From the NCBI RefSeq assembly GCF_022605725.1, contig NC_065563.1, positions 13,046,518 to 13,110,517 of the forward strand: 64,000 nt of DNA, read 5' to 3'. Of this stretch, positions 31,000-41,890 are shown in pieces. Under the pieces are notes generated by a model. That model searched no databases. It was not told the DNA's origin and saw only the letters and a program-made list of their open reading frames with translations. How positions within the stretch are numbered: the stretch's first letter is position 1; each line of letters begins with the position of its first letter. The translations under genes were made by a program, and so were the position numbers. This DNA comes from Anthonomus grandis grandis. Lineage: Eukaryota; Arthropoda; Insecta; Coleoptera; Curculionidae.

Positions 31000-32325
31000 T
31001 GCAAAGCTGCTAAGTAAAATTAATAAATTATAGAAAAAATTAATTCAGAAAGTCTAAGTGCCTCGACTGCCTTAGCTCAAATAAGTTTTTACTGATGAGG
31101 CCTAATGATCCAAAACTTTTACAATCAGTAGTCAATATACTAAGCTAGCTCTCCTATAAATTACGCTGTTTTAGCTTAATTAGCTTTTGAGTTATTTAAT
31201 CTTAAACTTCAAAAAGTAAAATTAATAAATTATTAAGAAAGTATAGGTGCCTCGACTGCCTTGGCTCAAATAATTTTGCACTGATGGGGCCTAATGATTC
31301 GAAACTTTCACAATCAGTAGTCAGTATACTAAGCTAGCTCTCCTATAAATTACGCTGTTCTAGCTTAATTAGCTTTTGAGTTATGTAATCTTAAACTTCA
31401 AAAAGTAAAATTAATAAATTATTAAGAAAGTATAGGTGCCTCGACTGCCTTGGCTCAAATAATTTTGCACTGATGAGGCCTAATGATCCGAAACTTTTAC
31501 AATCAGTAGTCAATATACCACGTTAGCTTTTCTATAAATTACGCTGTTTTAGCTTAATTAGCTTTTGAGTTATTTAATCTTAAACTTCAAAAAGTAAAAT
31601 TAATAAATTATTAAGAAAGTATAGGTGCCTCGACTGCCTTGGCTCAAATAATTTTGCACTGATGAGGCCTAATGATTCGAAACTTTCACAATCAGTAGTC
31701 AGTATACTAAGCTAGCTCTCCTATAAATTACGCTGTTCTAGCTTAATTAGCTTTTGAGTTATGTAATCTTAAACTTCAAAAAGTAAAATTAATAAATTAT
31801 TAAGAAAGTATAGGTGCCTCGACTGCCTTGGCTCAAATAATTTTGCACTGATGAGGCCTAATGATCCGAAACTTTTACAATCAGTAGTCAATATACCACG
31901 TTAGCTTTTCTATAAATTACGCTGTTTTAGCTTAATTAGCTTTTGAGTTATTTAATCTTAAACTTCAAAAAGTAAAATTAATAAATTATTAAGAAAGTAT
32001 AGGTGCCTCGACTGCCTTGGCTCAAATAATTTTGCACTGATGAGGCCTAATGATTCGAAACTTTCACAATCAGTAGTCAATATACTAAGCTAGCTCTCCT
32101 ATAAATTTCGCTGTTCTAGCTTAATTAGTTCTTGATTTATTCAAGCTTAAACTTTAAAAAGCAAAATTATTATTAAAATACAGAAAAAAATTAATTCAGA
32201 AAGTCTAAGTGCCTCGACTGCCTTGGCTCAAATAACTTTGCACTGATGAGGCCTAATGATCCGAAACTTTTAGGATCAATAGTCAATATACCAAGCTAGC
32301 TCTCCTATAAATTACGCTGTTCTTT
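31000..32325. repeat. 189-bp satellite array with A/B alternation, about 7 copies
   Basis: The landmark GTGCCTCGACTGCCTT recurs at 31058, 31247, 31436, 31625, 31814, 32003 and 32209. Five intervals are exactly 189 bp and the last is 206 bp. Odd units carry GATCC(G/A)AAACTTTTACAATC and TTATTTAATC; even units carry GATTCGAAACTTTCACAATC and TTATGTAATC. The repeating entity is therefore a 378-bp dimer. Confidence 0.95.
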
Positions 32326-32384
32326 TATAAAAAACGATTTTTTTTTCAGTCAATTATTGTCTTCAAAAAATTCGTTTTTTCATT

Positions 32385-32530
32385 AATTCTACCCTTGCCC
32401 CCCCGCCCACCCCACACAACTTACCAGTAAGAAATTGTATGCAAAAATCATTGTTTTCTTAAATAATACGCATGGATAACAGCCGCGTTTCGTTGTTAAT
32501 ATCCTATCTAATAACACAGTTTGTTTATTT
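32385..32530. repeat. Left half of a G4-ended foldback element
   Basis: The CCCCCCGCCCACCCC tract, GTAAGAAATTG and CCTATCTAATAACACAG match the left half of copies 4-6. The right half is missing, replaced by unrelated sequence after about 32540. Confidence 0.75.
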
Positions 32531-32589
32531 AAATTTGATATATAATATTTCGAATTATAAGAAAACCAGTTCTACAGTAACACCTTGGG

Positions 32590-32620
32590 AAGAGTAACGT
32601 GTGATGTACACGTTACTCTT
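32590..32620. repeat. Perfect 13-bp inverted repeat
   Basis: AAGAGTAACGTGT and ACACGTTACTCTT are separated by five bases (GATGT). No T-run or coding context suggests a role. Confidence 0.7.
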
Positions 32621-33169
32621 GAAATAGATAATGAAAATTTATCTAGAACCAAAAAAAAACGAAAATTTTAACCAAGTGTGTATTATGTATATGCGAGGTA
32701 ATATCAGATGTACTATTGAATAAGTATGAAGTGTTAATTTTACTTTATTTTCTTTCATAGTCTTAATTTCACAATTATAAATTCAGTGTTATTGTATTTC
32801 TTTTTCAAATTGAGTTTACAGGTTAAATTAGCTTGTCAATTATGACATTGATACGAAAGCTGGGTTTACCGATGTAAAGGTGCCTTTTTATTTTTCGTGC
32901 CCTGATAATAAACCCGAAAACCACATTTATACTCTTAAAAATAAATTTCTGCCAAGGACAAGCAGGCATGGACAAAATTCTCCGGGATTCTATCTGTCTA
33001 AAGCCGGACCTGTGCAACTTTTCACGCTTGATTGGTTGCGACCTCTAACAAAATAGTACGTGGACATCTGAAGTCAAATATATACATTTAAAACACTTAT
33101 TTATTTACTAGGATGATTAAATATCGCTTAGAATAAAACTTTAAGACTCTATCCACATAAAATTTTGCA

Positions 33170-33255
33170 ATTTAAACATGCATGCCAAGTGACAATACGA
33201 GCAACACCGGCACACGGACTATACGCGGCACATCAAAGATTCTAATAGATCTCTG
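33170..33255. repeat. Dispersed repeat shared with 45275-45385
   Basis: GACACATCAAAGATTC-type sequence, with AATAGATCTCTGAA(C/T)TGGACT and the preceding GGC(A/G)CACGGACTA, is shared with 45275-45385. The family is not recognised. Confidence 0.65.
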
Positions 33256-33325
33256 AACTGGACTACATTATGTATGATACTCACAATCGTAAATTATATT
33301 TTGTTTGTTAAATAAAAAACGTTTA

Positions 33326-33346
33326 TTATTATTATTATTATTATTT
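33326..33346. repeat. (ATT)n microsatellite
   Basis: A short run of ATT trinucleotides. A (CTT)n-rich tract follows at about 33643-33680. Confidence 0.85.
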
Positions 33347-33349
33347 GAA

Positions 33350-33800
33350 AATCCGTCCGTAGATAAAAGCGGCGCCTCCGTTTATCTCTCTCTTGTTCAA
33401 AATGGTTCGGATGCCCCAACGGGGCCCCAAAGCAGACCCTCATAATTACCATCTCAGACCGAACAAGAACTTAAAACTCATCAATATCGTTCGGCCCTCG
33501 TTTTTATCGAGTCATGCGATAAAAGTTAAAAAGGACCAACAAAGTCGCCCCTCTCTCTCTCGTAATGCTTTTAGGACCCACTTAATTGATTTGATTGTCG
33601 GGAGTCTCTTAAAACAAACAATTAATCATCTGCCTATACTGCGTCTTCTTCTTCTTCTTCTTCTTTTCTTCTTCTTTGGGTCGTACCAGAGTTTGTTTTA
33701 CAGCAAATCTGTTTGTTCAAAAGGTTTTTACCTGTATTTGGGGTTTTGCGACGACTCATTTGATGCATGCTACATGTACTATTCATCTATTGAGTCTATA
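33350..33800. other. Less AT-rich unique intergenic segment
   Basis: A non-repetitive stretch of more balanced base composition, with one 140-codon plus-strand open frame (33393-33815) that lacks family motifs and runs through the CTT microsatellite, so it is probably not a gene. It could be a conserved non-coding element. Confidence 0.35.
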
Positions 33801-33814
33801 GCCGGCAAAAGTTA

Positions 33815-34860
33815 AGAATGCAATAGTTGGGTTTAACCGAGTTGCCAATTTTAGCTATGTTATCCATACTTATTATGTGTTTTTTTTAACGGACTTCATT
33901 AGAGGAAGGTCCTAATAAAAAGCAGCATTTTTTTCAAAGCATTTTTAGGGAAATTAAATATTTTATTAATACAATATTATAGATCTCTTAATAAATCATG
34001 TTTTAAGACACAAATATTTAACATTTTGCAAAATTATATCGTATTGAACAAAACGAACTATACCAGCGTCTTCTTTAGACGGGCAATATATTATTTTTCA
34101 GGAAAATCAAATAATAAATGTATTAAAAAAAAACATTGTTTTATTTCCAAATTGGTGATATGTTGTACACTATTGTTAACTGATTATTTGAGTACATTAA
34201 CTCATTTAGTTAAAGAATTTTATTTAATCCTGATCAATATCTGAAGCTTACACCTAATCAAAAAGTAACCTTTATGATTAGGTATTTGCTATGAATATTG
34301 CCATTAAATACTTACATGAAAATGAATTTTGAATCTTCCCGGCTTTCTAACATTTCGATAGGTCCAATTAGTTACATCAAACTTTCAAGTTTGTTACAAC
34401 AGTTTCCGTTGCCAAGCGAGAGGACGCCAGCAGACGAATTTCTGTCAAGTTTGTATGTAACCACCACTTCTCATATTATTGTATTTTGTGGTTTCAATGA
34501 AAAGCCATTAAAGACGGTGACCGTGTTAAACAGGGTCTAACTGTTAGACAAACAGTCCGCTAATGGCTTTCGAAATTTTTGAGTAGACTTCTGTACAAAT
34601 TTATTTGGCTTAAGTAGTTTTTATTTGATCAATATCCTTCTAAGTAGAGATAAAGTAGTCAAGTTACCTTGTTCTAATAGTACTAAAGAAGAAATTCGAA
34701 ATTTTATGGTATATGGACAATATTTTGAATAGACTTAGAAGAAAACGAGAACCTTTTTAAATAAATAAAGAGCGTCTTGCAGCCGTATATTTTTAAGTAC
34801 ACTATTATATCCCTAAAAAGAGAACTGATTGATTTTTTAATAATTCATAATATACTCATC
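33815..34860. other. Intergenic sequence, nothing recognised
   Basis: No array, terminal repeat or family motif is seen. The short open frames (34026-34244, 34298-34540) have no recognisable product. Confidence 0.45.
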
Positions 34861-35150
34861 TGTTGTAATAAATATAATTAAATTTTAATTAATAAATAAA
34901 TAATCGTTTTGCTGTTAATGGGATTCCATGCAACAACTTTTGTTCAAAATAATGTTACGGCGAGTAAACACGAACATCTCGGGCCCGAATCGAAAATTCC
35001 CAGCATTAGCACCTTCATTTAATAATAATTTTAACTTAATTAACTAAAACCATCAGCAGCAGTTTTGGAGGAATGTTTGGCTTTAGGTGGAATTAATTAA
35101 CATAATGTTTGTTTTGTTGTCTATTTGGTGGCATATAGTTTTTCTGTTGC
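34860..35150. promoter_or_regulatory. TTAATTA-rich unique segment
   Basis: Several TTAATTA/TAATTAA homeodomain-type cores occur (for example near 34890, 35038 and 35096) around a less AT-rich block (CGGGCCCGAATCG). Enhancer function is speculative, as AT-rich DNA generates such sites by chance. Confidence 0.25.
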
Positions 35151-35249
35151 AGATTAAGGGTATAAAAAGTGCGTTTTAATGAGTTTCTAATACATATATA
35201 TGTGACCTTCGCTTACGTCCTTAATTAGCCTTGGAGTATTGTTTTTATA

Positions 35250-35800
35250 ACATAAATATGGAGGCCAAAAAGTGTGGTTTTCTAGTAAAATATCTCAGGA
35301 GACATTGATCGTATGACTTTCTCCAGTGGTACCAATTTATTCAGAAGGCCCCAAACATTCTAAAAAAGATAGAAGAAGTAACCCTTTTTTGAGCTGAAAG
35401 ATAAATATCTATAAGGCCATATCTCGGAACATATTGTTGGTACGAGTTTCTCAGTGGTACCAAATGATTGAAAAACTTCCAAATATTCTAAAAAAGTTGA
35501 AAAAAAAATGCTAAAGTCAATAGATTTTCCAGGAAAAAAATCCAAAGTAGGCCATTTCCCAGCATGGCCTATAAAAATTGAAGAAAATTAAATCCAAAGT
35601 CTACCAAGAGAATTGCAATTCATATCTTCAGTCATATCTTAAAAAATACTGGTCCTACGATTTTCCTGGTGGCATTAAACGATTCAGAAAATCCCAAATA
35701 TTCTAATTAACTTAGAAAAATAATTTTAAAATAAATAGTTTTCCTGGAAAAAAATTCCAAACTTGACCATTTTCGAGCACCCCCTATCCTCCCTGCTATC
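35250..35800. repeat. Diverged tandem/dispersed repeat, also at 40160-40530
   Basis: Repeated phrases such as ATATCTCGGAACATATTG, GGTACCAA(A/T), GATTCAGAAAATCCCAAATA and TTCTAA(A/C)AAAGT recur about every 150-190 bp here and again at 40160-40530. Copies are old and strongly diverged. Confidence 0.5.
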
Positions 35801-35939
35801 CGGTTATTCCAGAAAAGCCAACTATCTTAGATCTTAATAAAACTTCTCTAAGATGTTAATCGGAACGCAAAGAACCTATAGAAATCGAAAAAACTTGAAT
35901 TAGAATTCTATTAAGAAAGAAAATTGCAATTTTTAGGTG

Positions 35940-36110
35940 AATATCGATTTTTTCAGCGGTTATTCATGCGGATTATTTAGGAAAACAATGATTTTTCAAA
36001 ACAATTTCTTACTGGTAAGTAGTGTGGGGTGGGTGGGGGGGCAAGGGTAGGGTTAATGAAAAACGGTGTTTTTTGCAGAAAATAATTGCCTAAGAAAAAT
36101 ATGCTTTTTA
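35940..36110. repeat. Right half of a G4-ended foldback element
   Basis: AATTTCTTACTGGTAAG-TAGTGTGGGGTGGGTGGGGGGG near 36003-36040, followed by GCAGAAAATAATTGCCT, equals the right end of the family. It is nearly identical to 39990-40110. Confidence 0.8.
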
Positions 36111-36427
36111 AGAAAATTATATTGTTTAAATTATATATGTTTATTTACTTACATAGCCTTAAAGCTTTCGAGTAAAATGTGAACTACCCTATTTTATTTC
36201 AAGCAAGGCCTATGGATATGAAAATTGCAGTAGTTGTGCCATTTTTTATCGCAAATAAGTGGAAATTTAGTTTTTTAGGATGAGTCATTTAGTGTTGAAA
36301 AAATTGCAGTTTTTTTGGTTCTAGATAAACTTTCATTATCTAGGTTCAAAAATATAGTTTTTAAATTAAAACTATTGGTGTATTTATCAATGGACAAGGT
36401 ATATTTATTAAACTATATAATATACAG

Positions 36428-38889
36428 GTTACGGGTAAGTTACCCGGATAAACTGCACAATACCCAGAAAACATGGGTAAAGTCCAAAATATTAATAAAA
36501 TTGTACACGTTTCGGGCTTTACCCGGGTAAACCGCGTTCTATCCACCTTGGCGTGGTTAATGTTAAAAAATAACGCCATAAATATTTGGAGAAATTTATT
36601 TAATTAAAAAAACAGATTTTACAAATCAAAGGTTACACTAAAACTGTATCCTAACAAAGTAAAAGATAATATAATCTATTTGTCCAAACAAGACAAGCTG
36701 CTGTGACATTTCGAGTTACAAAGATTTCCAATAGCTTTCCATTAGTTTTACAGTTGCATCGTTTATAACCTTGACCTCCTAAAAGTGACTATTCGTTTGC
36801 AAGTTGTCTTAAATTTTTCTATTCCGGTGATACACTTTCCATCTCACTGCACACAGAAAATTGGTTCCTAGAAAACATTTCCTCGATAGTTTCTCTCTTG
36901 TTCGCTATAGCTTATACAAATCGTCATCAGTTTTCTGATCTGATAACTGTCATGAGAAAGTTTCTAAAATCACCCCTTCCTCGATCAACGTCTGGAATTT
37001 TTACTCTCACTGTATCTCCAACAGAACATGGGGGAAACTTTGAATTAGATAAAGCTTTCATCTTCTTTGCTTGATTTTCTAAATTTCTTTTTGCGTCTAG
37101 TCTGTTTAACTGTATATTCCTTTGGTACAAGCAAGTTCACACCTTATATTCCCTGATGTATTTAAATTGTCACACTCTACACACTTGCTCTCATTTTCTG
37201 AAGTTTCTGTATTACTAATTACGTTTTCTCGATAATTATTGTTGCCATTTTCCATATTGCCATCTTCTTGCAAATTGTCTGGTTCTGGGTCACTATCCAT
37301 AGACTGGTTTATATTTATTTCTTGTTAAGGCTGTTCACCTAAACCAAATTCCCTTACCACTTTCTCGAGCTCTTCGTCGGTTCGTAAATTTTAATAGCTT
37401 CTTTTGGAAAAGCTGATGTGGATGAGGCCGACTTTAATATCATGCCCAAACATGGCGGCATAAGGAGCTTGTTTTATCCCATCATGGTATGCCCTATTTT
37501 TCATTAACTGAACAAATCTTAGACCATCGCGTGCAGTTTTCATCGTCCATCCACGTCATAAGCATGTTCTGTATATCTTGATTTGCTTTCCACGCTCCCT
37601 TGTGACTGACTGTGACGAGGTTTCCACAAAATATACCCCCTATATGGGGGTTTCCCATGAACTATTTTAAGGCCACTCCACATCGTACATAATTCTTCAA
37701 TGACATGGTTGGCGAACTCCCGGCCGTTGTCCGATTGTAGTATAGATGGGTGCTGTGGGGGTGAGAGCAATCAAATTATGAGAGAAAAGGGATAATAAAA
37801 ATGAACATACCATAGGCTGTTGATTCCTTTCTTCTATATACTTGAGCTGCCCGTCATTCCCGCTACCGGCCGGTATTTTCGATAATCGGCAAGGTTTTAC
37901 GGGATTAGTTACTTAATTTGAGTACTAGTGAAGTATACATTCAAATGCCTCGAATACATGAAAATGATTGCCTTTTAAGTGCTTGTCCACGCCTCTCAAG
38001 TCTGGTTCCTCTTTCATTTTTAGGAGGGTAATAAGGAATTTTGGTGTTAGCGAGCAGACATATTTTTAGATATAGGAGTCATTTAAAATTTACTTAGAGA
38101 AGTGAGGTACCAGGCTCTTAGCTACTTTCTCAGCCCTTTTCGACGTTAATGGACATATTTGAACAAACTTAGTTAAGTGGTCCGGATGGGATTGCATATC
38201 AATTAGATCCGCACTTGACAACGGCTGTTTATCTCCGAAAAAACCATTGGTTTAACCACAAGTCCTTTTTCAGTTTCTTTTGGCACCCTTCACACAAGCG
38301 CAGATATAACTACCGTCTTGTCCTATAGCTAAATGTGCATCATGCAAAATGTCAAACATTTCGTCGTTTGTATCGTAATATTTAATGCTAGATTCACCTG
38401 ACGATACACGAGCAATAAGCTTTTCAACGCCTCTAACAGAACATATGTCAAACCTCTTTAACCGCCGATATTGTAGCGTAGTCTTAGTTTTAGGATTTTT
38501 TGCCAACTTGACTGATTCATGAACATTTCTTGGTATTGTTCATTATTAAAATAAAAACTATTTGCACTTTTCGTAGACACCAACTCGTTAAAAACTTCAT
38601 AAAAACGCTGTGCTAAACGCGTACGTCTACTCTCTTTGGTTGCCATTTTAGAACCATAGATAATATATTAAAAACTAGAACTGAATTGAACATGGTGAAA
38701 GATGATGCAATAATAATTCCTACATCCAACTTTACCCACGCAAAAGCGGATAGAACGCGGTTTACCCGGGTAAAATCCGAAATATGTGTAATTTCAATAT
38801 TATTTCGGACTTTACCCATGTTTTCAGGGTATTGTGCAGTTTATCCGGGTAAACCTAAGTTTAACCGTTATTCTAACTTTACCCGTAAC
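36428..38889. mobile_element. DNA transposon with 140-170-bp terminal inverted repeats and integrase pseudogene
   Basis: Both ends begin GTTACGGGTAA reading inward. The left repeat spans about 36428-36565 and the right about 38721-38889. Shared blocks include CCGGATAAACTGCACAATAC, AAAACATGGGTAAAGTCC and the palindrome TTTACCCGGGTAAA followed by CCGCGTTCTATCC. The 2.46-kb element carries one broken minus-strand integrase gene. Target-site duplication is unclear. The combination points to an integrase-type DNA transposon (Ginger/IS3EU-like); this is inference. Confidence 0.85.
36825..38646 (-). pseudogene. KRBA2-like integrase/transposase, broken
   Basis: Frames in series on the minus strand read: MATKESRRTRLAQRFYEVFN from 38646; TLQYRRLKRFDI and DEMFDILHDAHLAIG (zinc-binding-like N-terminal region); PSILQSDNGREFANHVIEEL (catalytic second Asp) and HSQSQGSVE (catalytic Glu); LENQAKKMKALSNSKFPP and VGDTVRVKIPDVDRGR. 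This is the order of the insect proteins labelled KRAB-A domain-containing protein 2-like, which have an rve integrase core. Multiple stops and frameshifts occur, the segment with the first catalytic Asp is degraded, and an extra stretch of about 12 residues (PPYRGYILWK) interrupts the VHGKPRHSQSQGS region. Confidence 0.85.
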
Positions 38890-38896
38890 ATACATA

Positions 38897-39005
38897 TAAC
38901 ATATGCTATTATATTTACAAAAAGGAGAAAATTTCGGCATTAAACAAAATTGGCAAGGGATTTACATAACTAGTGTTTAAATTTATTACTACACCTCAAA
39001 TATTT
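38897..39005. repeat. Dispersed repeat family copy
   Basis: Third copy of the 8928-9060 repeat (ATTTACAAAAAGGAGAAAATTTCGGC ... CACCTCAAATATTTGA), directly abutting the right end of the integrase-type transposon. Confidence 0.6.
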
Positions 39006-39149
39006 GATGAAACTGTTTTGAAAAATCACTGTTTTTCGTCCATATTATCCAATCTAATGACGCTGTTTTTATACTAAATATTTATGTATAAAATTATATG
39101 AAATTTAAATATGCAGTGTTATTAAATTAAATATTGCCTATATATATTT

Positions 39150-40110
39150 TCTGCAGAAACATTGTTTTTTATCAAAACAACCCTTAGCCCCCCACCCACC
39201 CCACACATTTGCCCAGTAAGAATTTTTTTTGAAAAATCATTGTTTTTCGTTCATAATATCCAAAATAATAGCCCTGTTTTTGTATTAAATATTTATCAAT
39301 ATACATATATATAATTATATATAATTTAAATAAATAAAGTGTGTTATTAGATTGGATATTAACGACGAAAGCAGCTGTTATTCATGTGAATTATTTTGGA
39401 AAACATTGATTTTTGAAAGGAATTTCTTACTGATAAGTTGTGTGGGGTGGGTGGGGGGGTAAGAATAGGGTTAATGAAAAAAGGGGTTTTTGCAGAAAAT
39501 AATTACCTTAGAGGACAAAAATCGTGTTTTACTAAGGAAATTCAAAAAAATACCATTCAAAAAGATTGATTGGATAAAAACTATACGAAGTTTTCCATGT
39601 ACACAACAGGGATCTAAGTGATCCTAAGTAATCTTTTGTGACTAAGGCTCTATCCAAATGATTAGAAATAAAAAGTAATATAAATTACAGTTAATTTTCT
39701 GGAACCTGAGAGAGTAAATTATTTAATTTTTTTTCTTTTAAGGCAATTATTTTATGCAAAAAAACGTTTTTCATCAACAATACCCTTAACCCCCCACCCA
39801 CCCCACACATTTGGCCAGTAAGAAATTCTTTTGAAAAATCATTGTTTTTCGTTCATAATATCCAAAATAATAGCCCTGTTTTTGTATTAAATATTTATCA
39901 ATATACATATATATAATTATATATAATTTAAATAAATAAAGTGTGTTATTAGATTAGATATTAACGATGAAACCGGCTGTTATTCATGCAAGTTATTTTA
40001 AAAAATAATGATTTTTGAACACAATTTTTTACTGGTAAGTTGTGTGGGGTGGGTGGGGGGGCAAGGGTAAGGTTAATGAAAAACGGTGTTTTTTGCAGAA
40101 AATAATTGCC
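39150..40110. mobile_element. Composite of two complete G4-ended foldback elements and a spacer
   Basis: Complete units at about 39150-39495 and 39755-40110, each with a CCCC-ACCC-ACCCC left tract and a GGGGTGGGTGGGGGGG right tract, flank a 260-bp spacer. The spacer matches 26216-26480 with only a handful of differences, so this arrangement was duplicated as a block, and recently. Confidence 0.85.
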
Positions 40111-40529
40111 TGAGAAAAATATGCTTTTTAAGAAAATTATAGCTGATAAAAAATCTATAGTTTTTGTATCTATACTTTTCTCACATAACCGAAAAAAAAA
40201 ATCGAAATCAGGCTATTTTTGAGCATTTGAGTACCAGCTATCACCTTCACCCATTATGGATCGAGTTTTCCTAGCAACTCCAACTATTTATAATGTTAAT
40301 GAAACACCTTAAAGACCCCTCATCGAAATTGAAAATTCAAAATTTATTAAGAAATTTACAATTTTCTGGTGAAAATCACATTTTTCCAAACTTTCAATGG
40401 CCCTATCTCAGAAAATAATGGTCGTACGATTTTTTTAGTAGTATCAAACAATTCAGAAGATGTCCAATGTTCTAACAAAGTCGGAAAAATAATTCCAAAA
40501 GAATTCTCTCCTCTATGAGTCCAATTTTC

Positions 40530-41890
40530 CCAGAAAATTCAACTCAGCTCTTAAAACTTCTACAGGATGTCGTAGGTGTCATAGGTATGCCGGTATTAAG
40601 CGTCAAAGACAAAAAAAGGCGTAGAGCAAAAACTACTTTACGTAGACGGTTGCAAATTATGTCAAAAATTAAGTTTTAAAAAACTATTAAAATGCTGAAA
40701 GTTTGAATCTCTTAGGTGCCGCCAATAAAAAGTTATTAGGAAAAATAGAAAAAATCGGTCAAAAAAGGCTCAGAAAGGGGTTCATATTTGTTAATGCAGC
40801 TCGCCCTGTATAATAACTAGCGCCGTGAGTAATACCTCTATTAAATCCTAAAGGATTAAGCTTTCAAACGGTATAAACAAAAAAAATTAAAAAAAATTTT
40901 AATAGTAGAAAAAAAAATTATTTCTCGAACAACTTACTTTTTTTCCAAAAAAAGAAAAAAAATCAAGTTTGAGCTCGTTTATCTCGGAAGGAGTTTCTTT
41001 TTGCAAAAAATAGTTTTAACAAAAAAGACAGCTACATTCACGTAGAAAAGCGCCGTTTTATCCGCATCATCATGAAGGTCACCGTTAAGGCCCCACAACC
41101 GTTTAAGTACCGCGCAAAAAGTTCAAATTTAATTCACAAAAAAATCCCACTTCTAGAGGGTTTATCTTAAAAAGCGCCCTTTGGGAGCAGCCTTTCATAG
41201 AGGCCTTTGACGTCATTGAGTTTCCAAGACACTACATTTTAAGTATACTGAATCCTAAAACTACAGTGAGGATACTAAATACTTTTATAAATTTAACCAG
41301 TCTTTTGAATCTGGCCCAAAAAATTAATACAATTTTTTAAATTTTGTTTTTTTGCCATTGTTCTTTAGCAGTTTCTTCCATTAAGGAAGGAAACAGTTTC
41401 TCTGTTGCTGCTATGGATTTCAATTTCATCTCGCACATGAGCATATGGATACTGAAGCATTACATTATAATTAAATTCTTTATTGTGTCGCTTAAGGACA
41501 AACAGGGGCAGTAAGCTGAAAAAAACAAAACTTTAAACTTGTTTAATTAATAAAAATAGGGTTTTCTTACTATGGCAAAAAAGGGACTTTTTTCCAGAGA
41601 ATGAAGGAAGAAGCAGTCTTTACTGTATCGCTGAAGGGCATATATTGCTGCATGTTGTCAATGAGCCAAAAGATGAGATTGGAACAAAATTCGTGATAGG
41701 GACTTACTAATTTTTGATCAGTTGACATAAACCCATTCAATTTTTTTTTACCCATAAACACTCTATTATTTAAATGTTATTTATGAAAAAACGTTTGAAT
41801 ATTAAAATGTATCAATATCTTTTTGACACATTTTAGCTCATAAAGGAATGAGATAAGTATACTTTTATCTCATATAAATGTTGACAAATT
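40530..41890. other. Intergenic sequence with one element end, otherwise nothing recognised
   Basis: CTCGCCCTGTATA at about 40800 is the mirror image of the TACAGGGTG-type ends seen at 61178 and 62667, and the sequence inside it (GGTGCCGCCAATAAAAAGTTATTAGG) resembles the interior of the 62667 element. No partner end was found. The remainder lacks recognisable features. Confidence 0.45.

Noticed and set aside
24022..40110. Internal telomeric repeats suggested by ACCCTTA/TAAGGG next to the G-tracts
   Set aside because: These words occur once per element end as part of a longer conserved terminus, not as tandem telomere units. The expected insect telomere unit TTAGG is not repeated.
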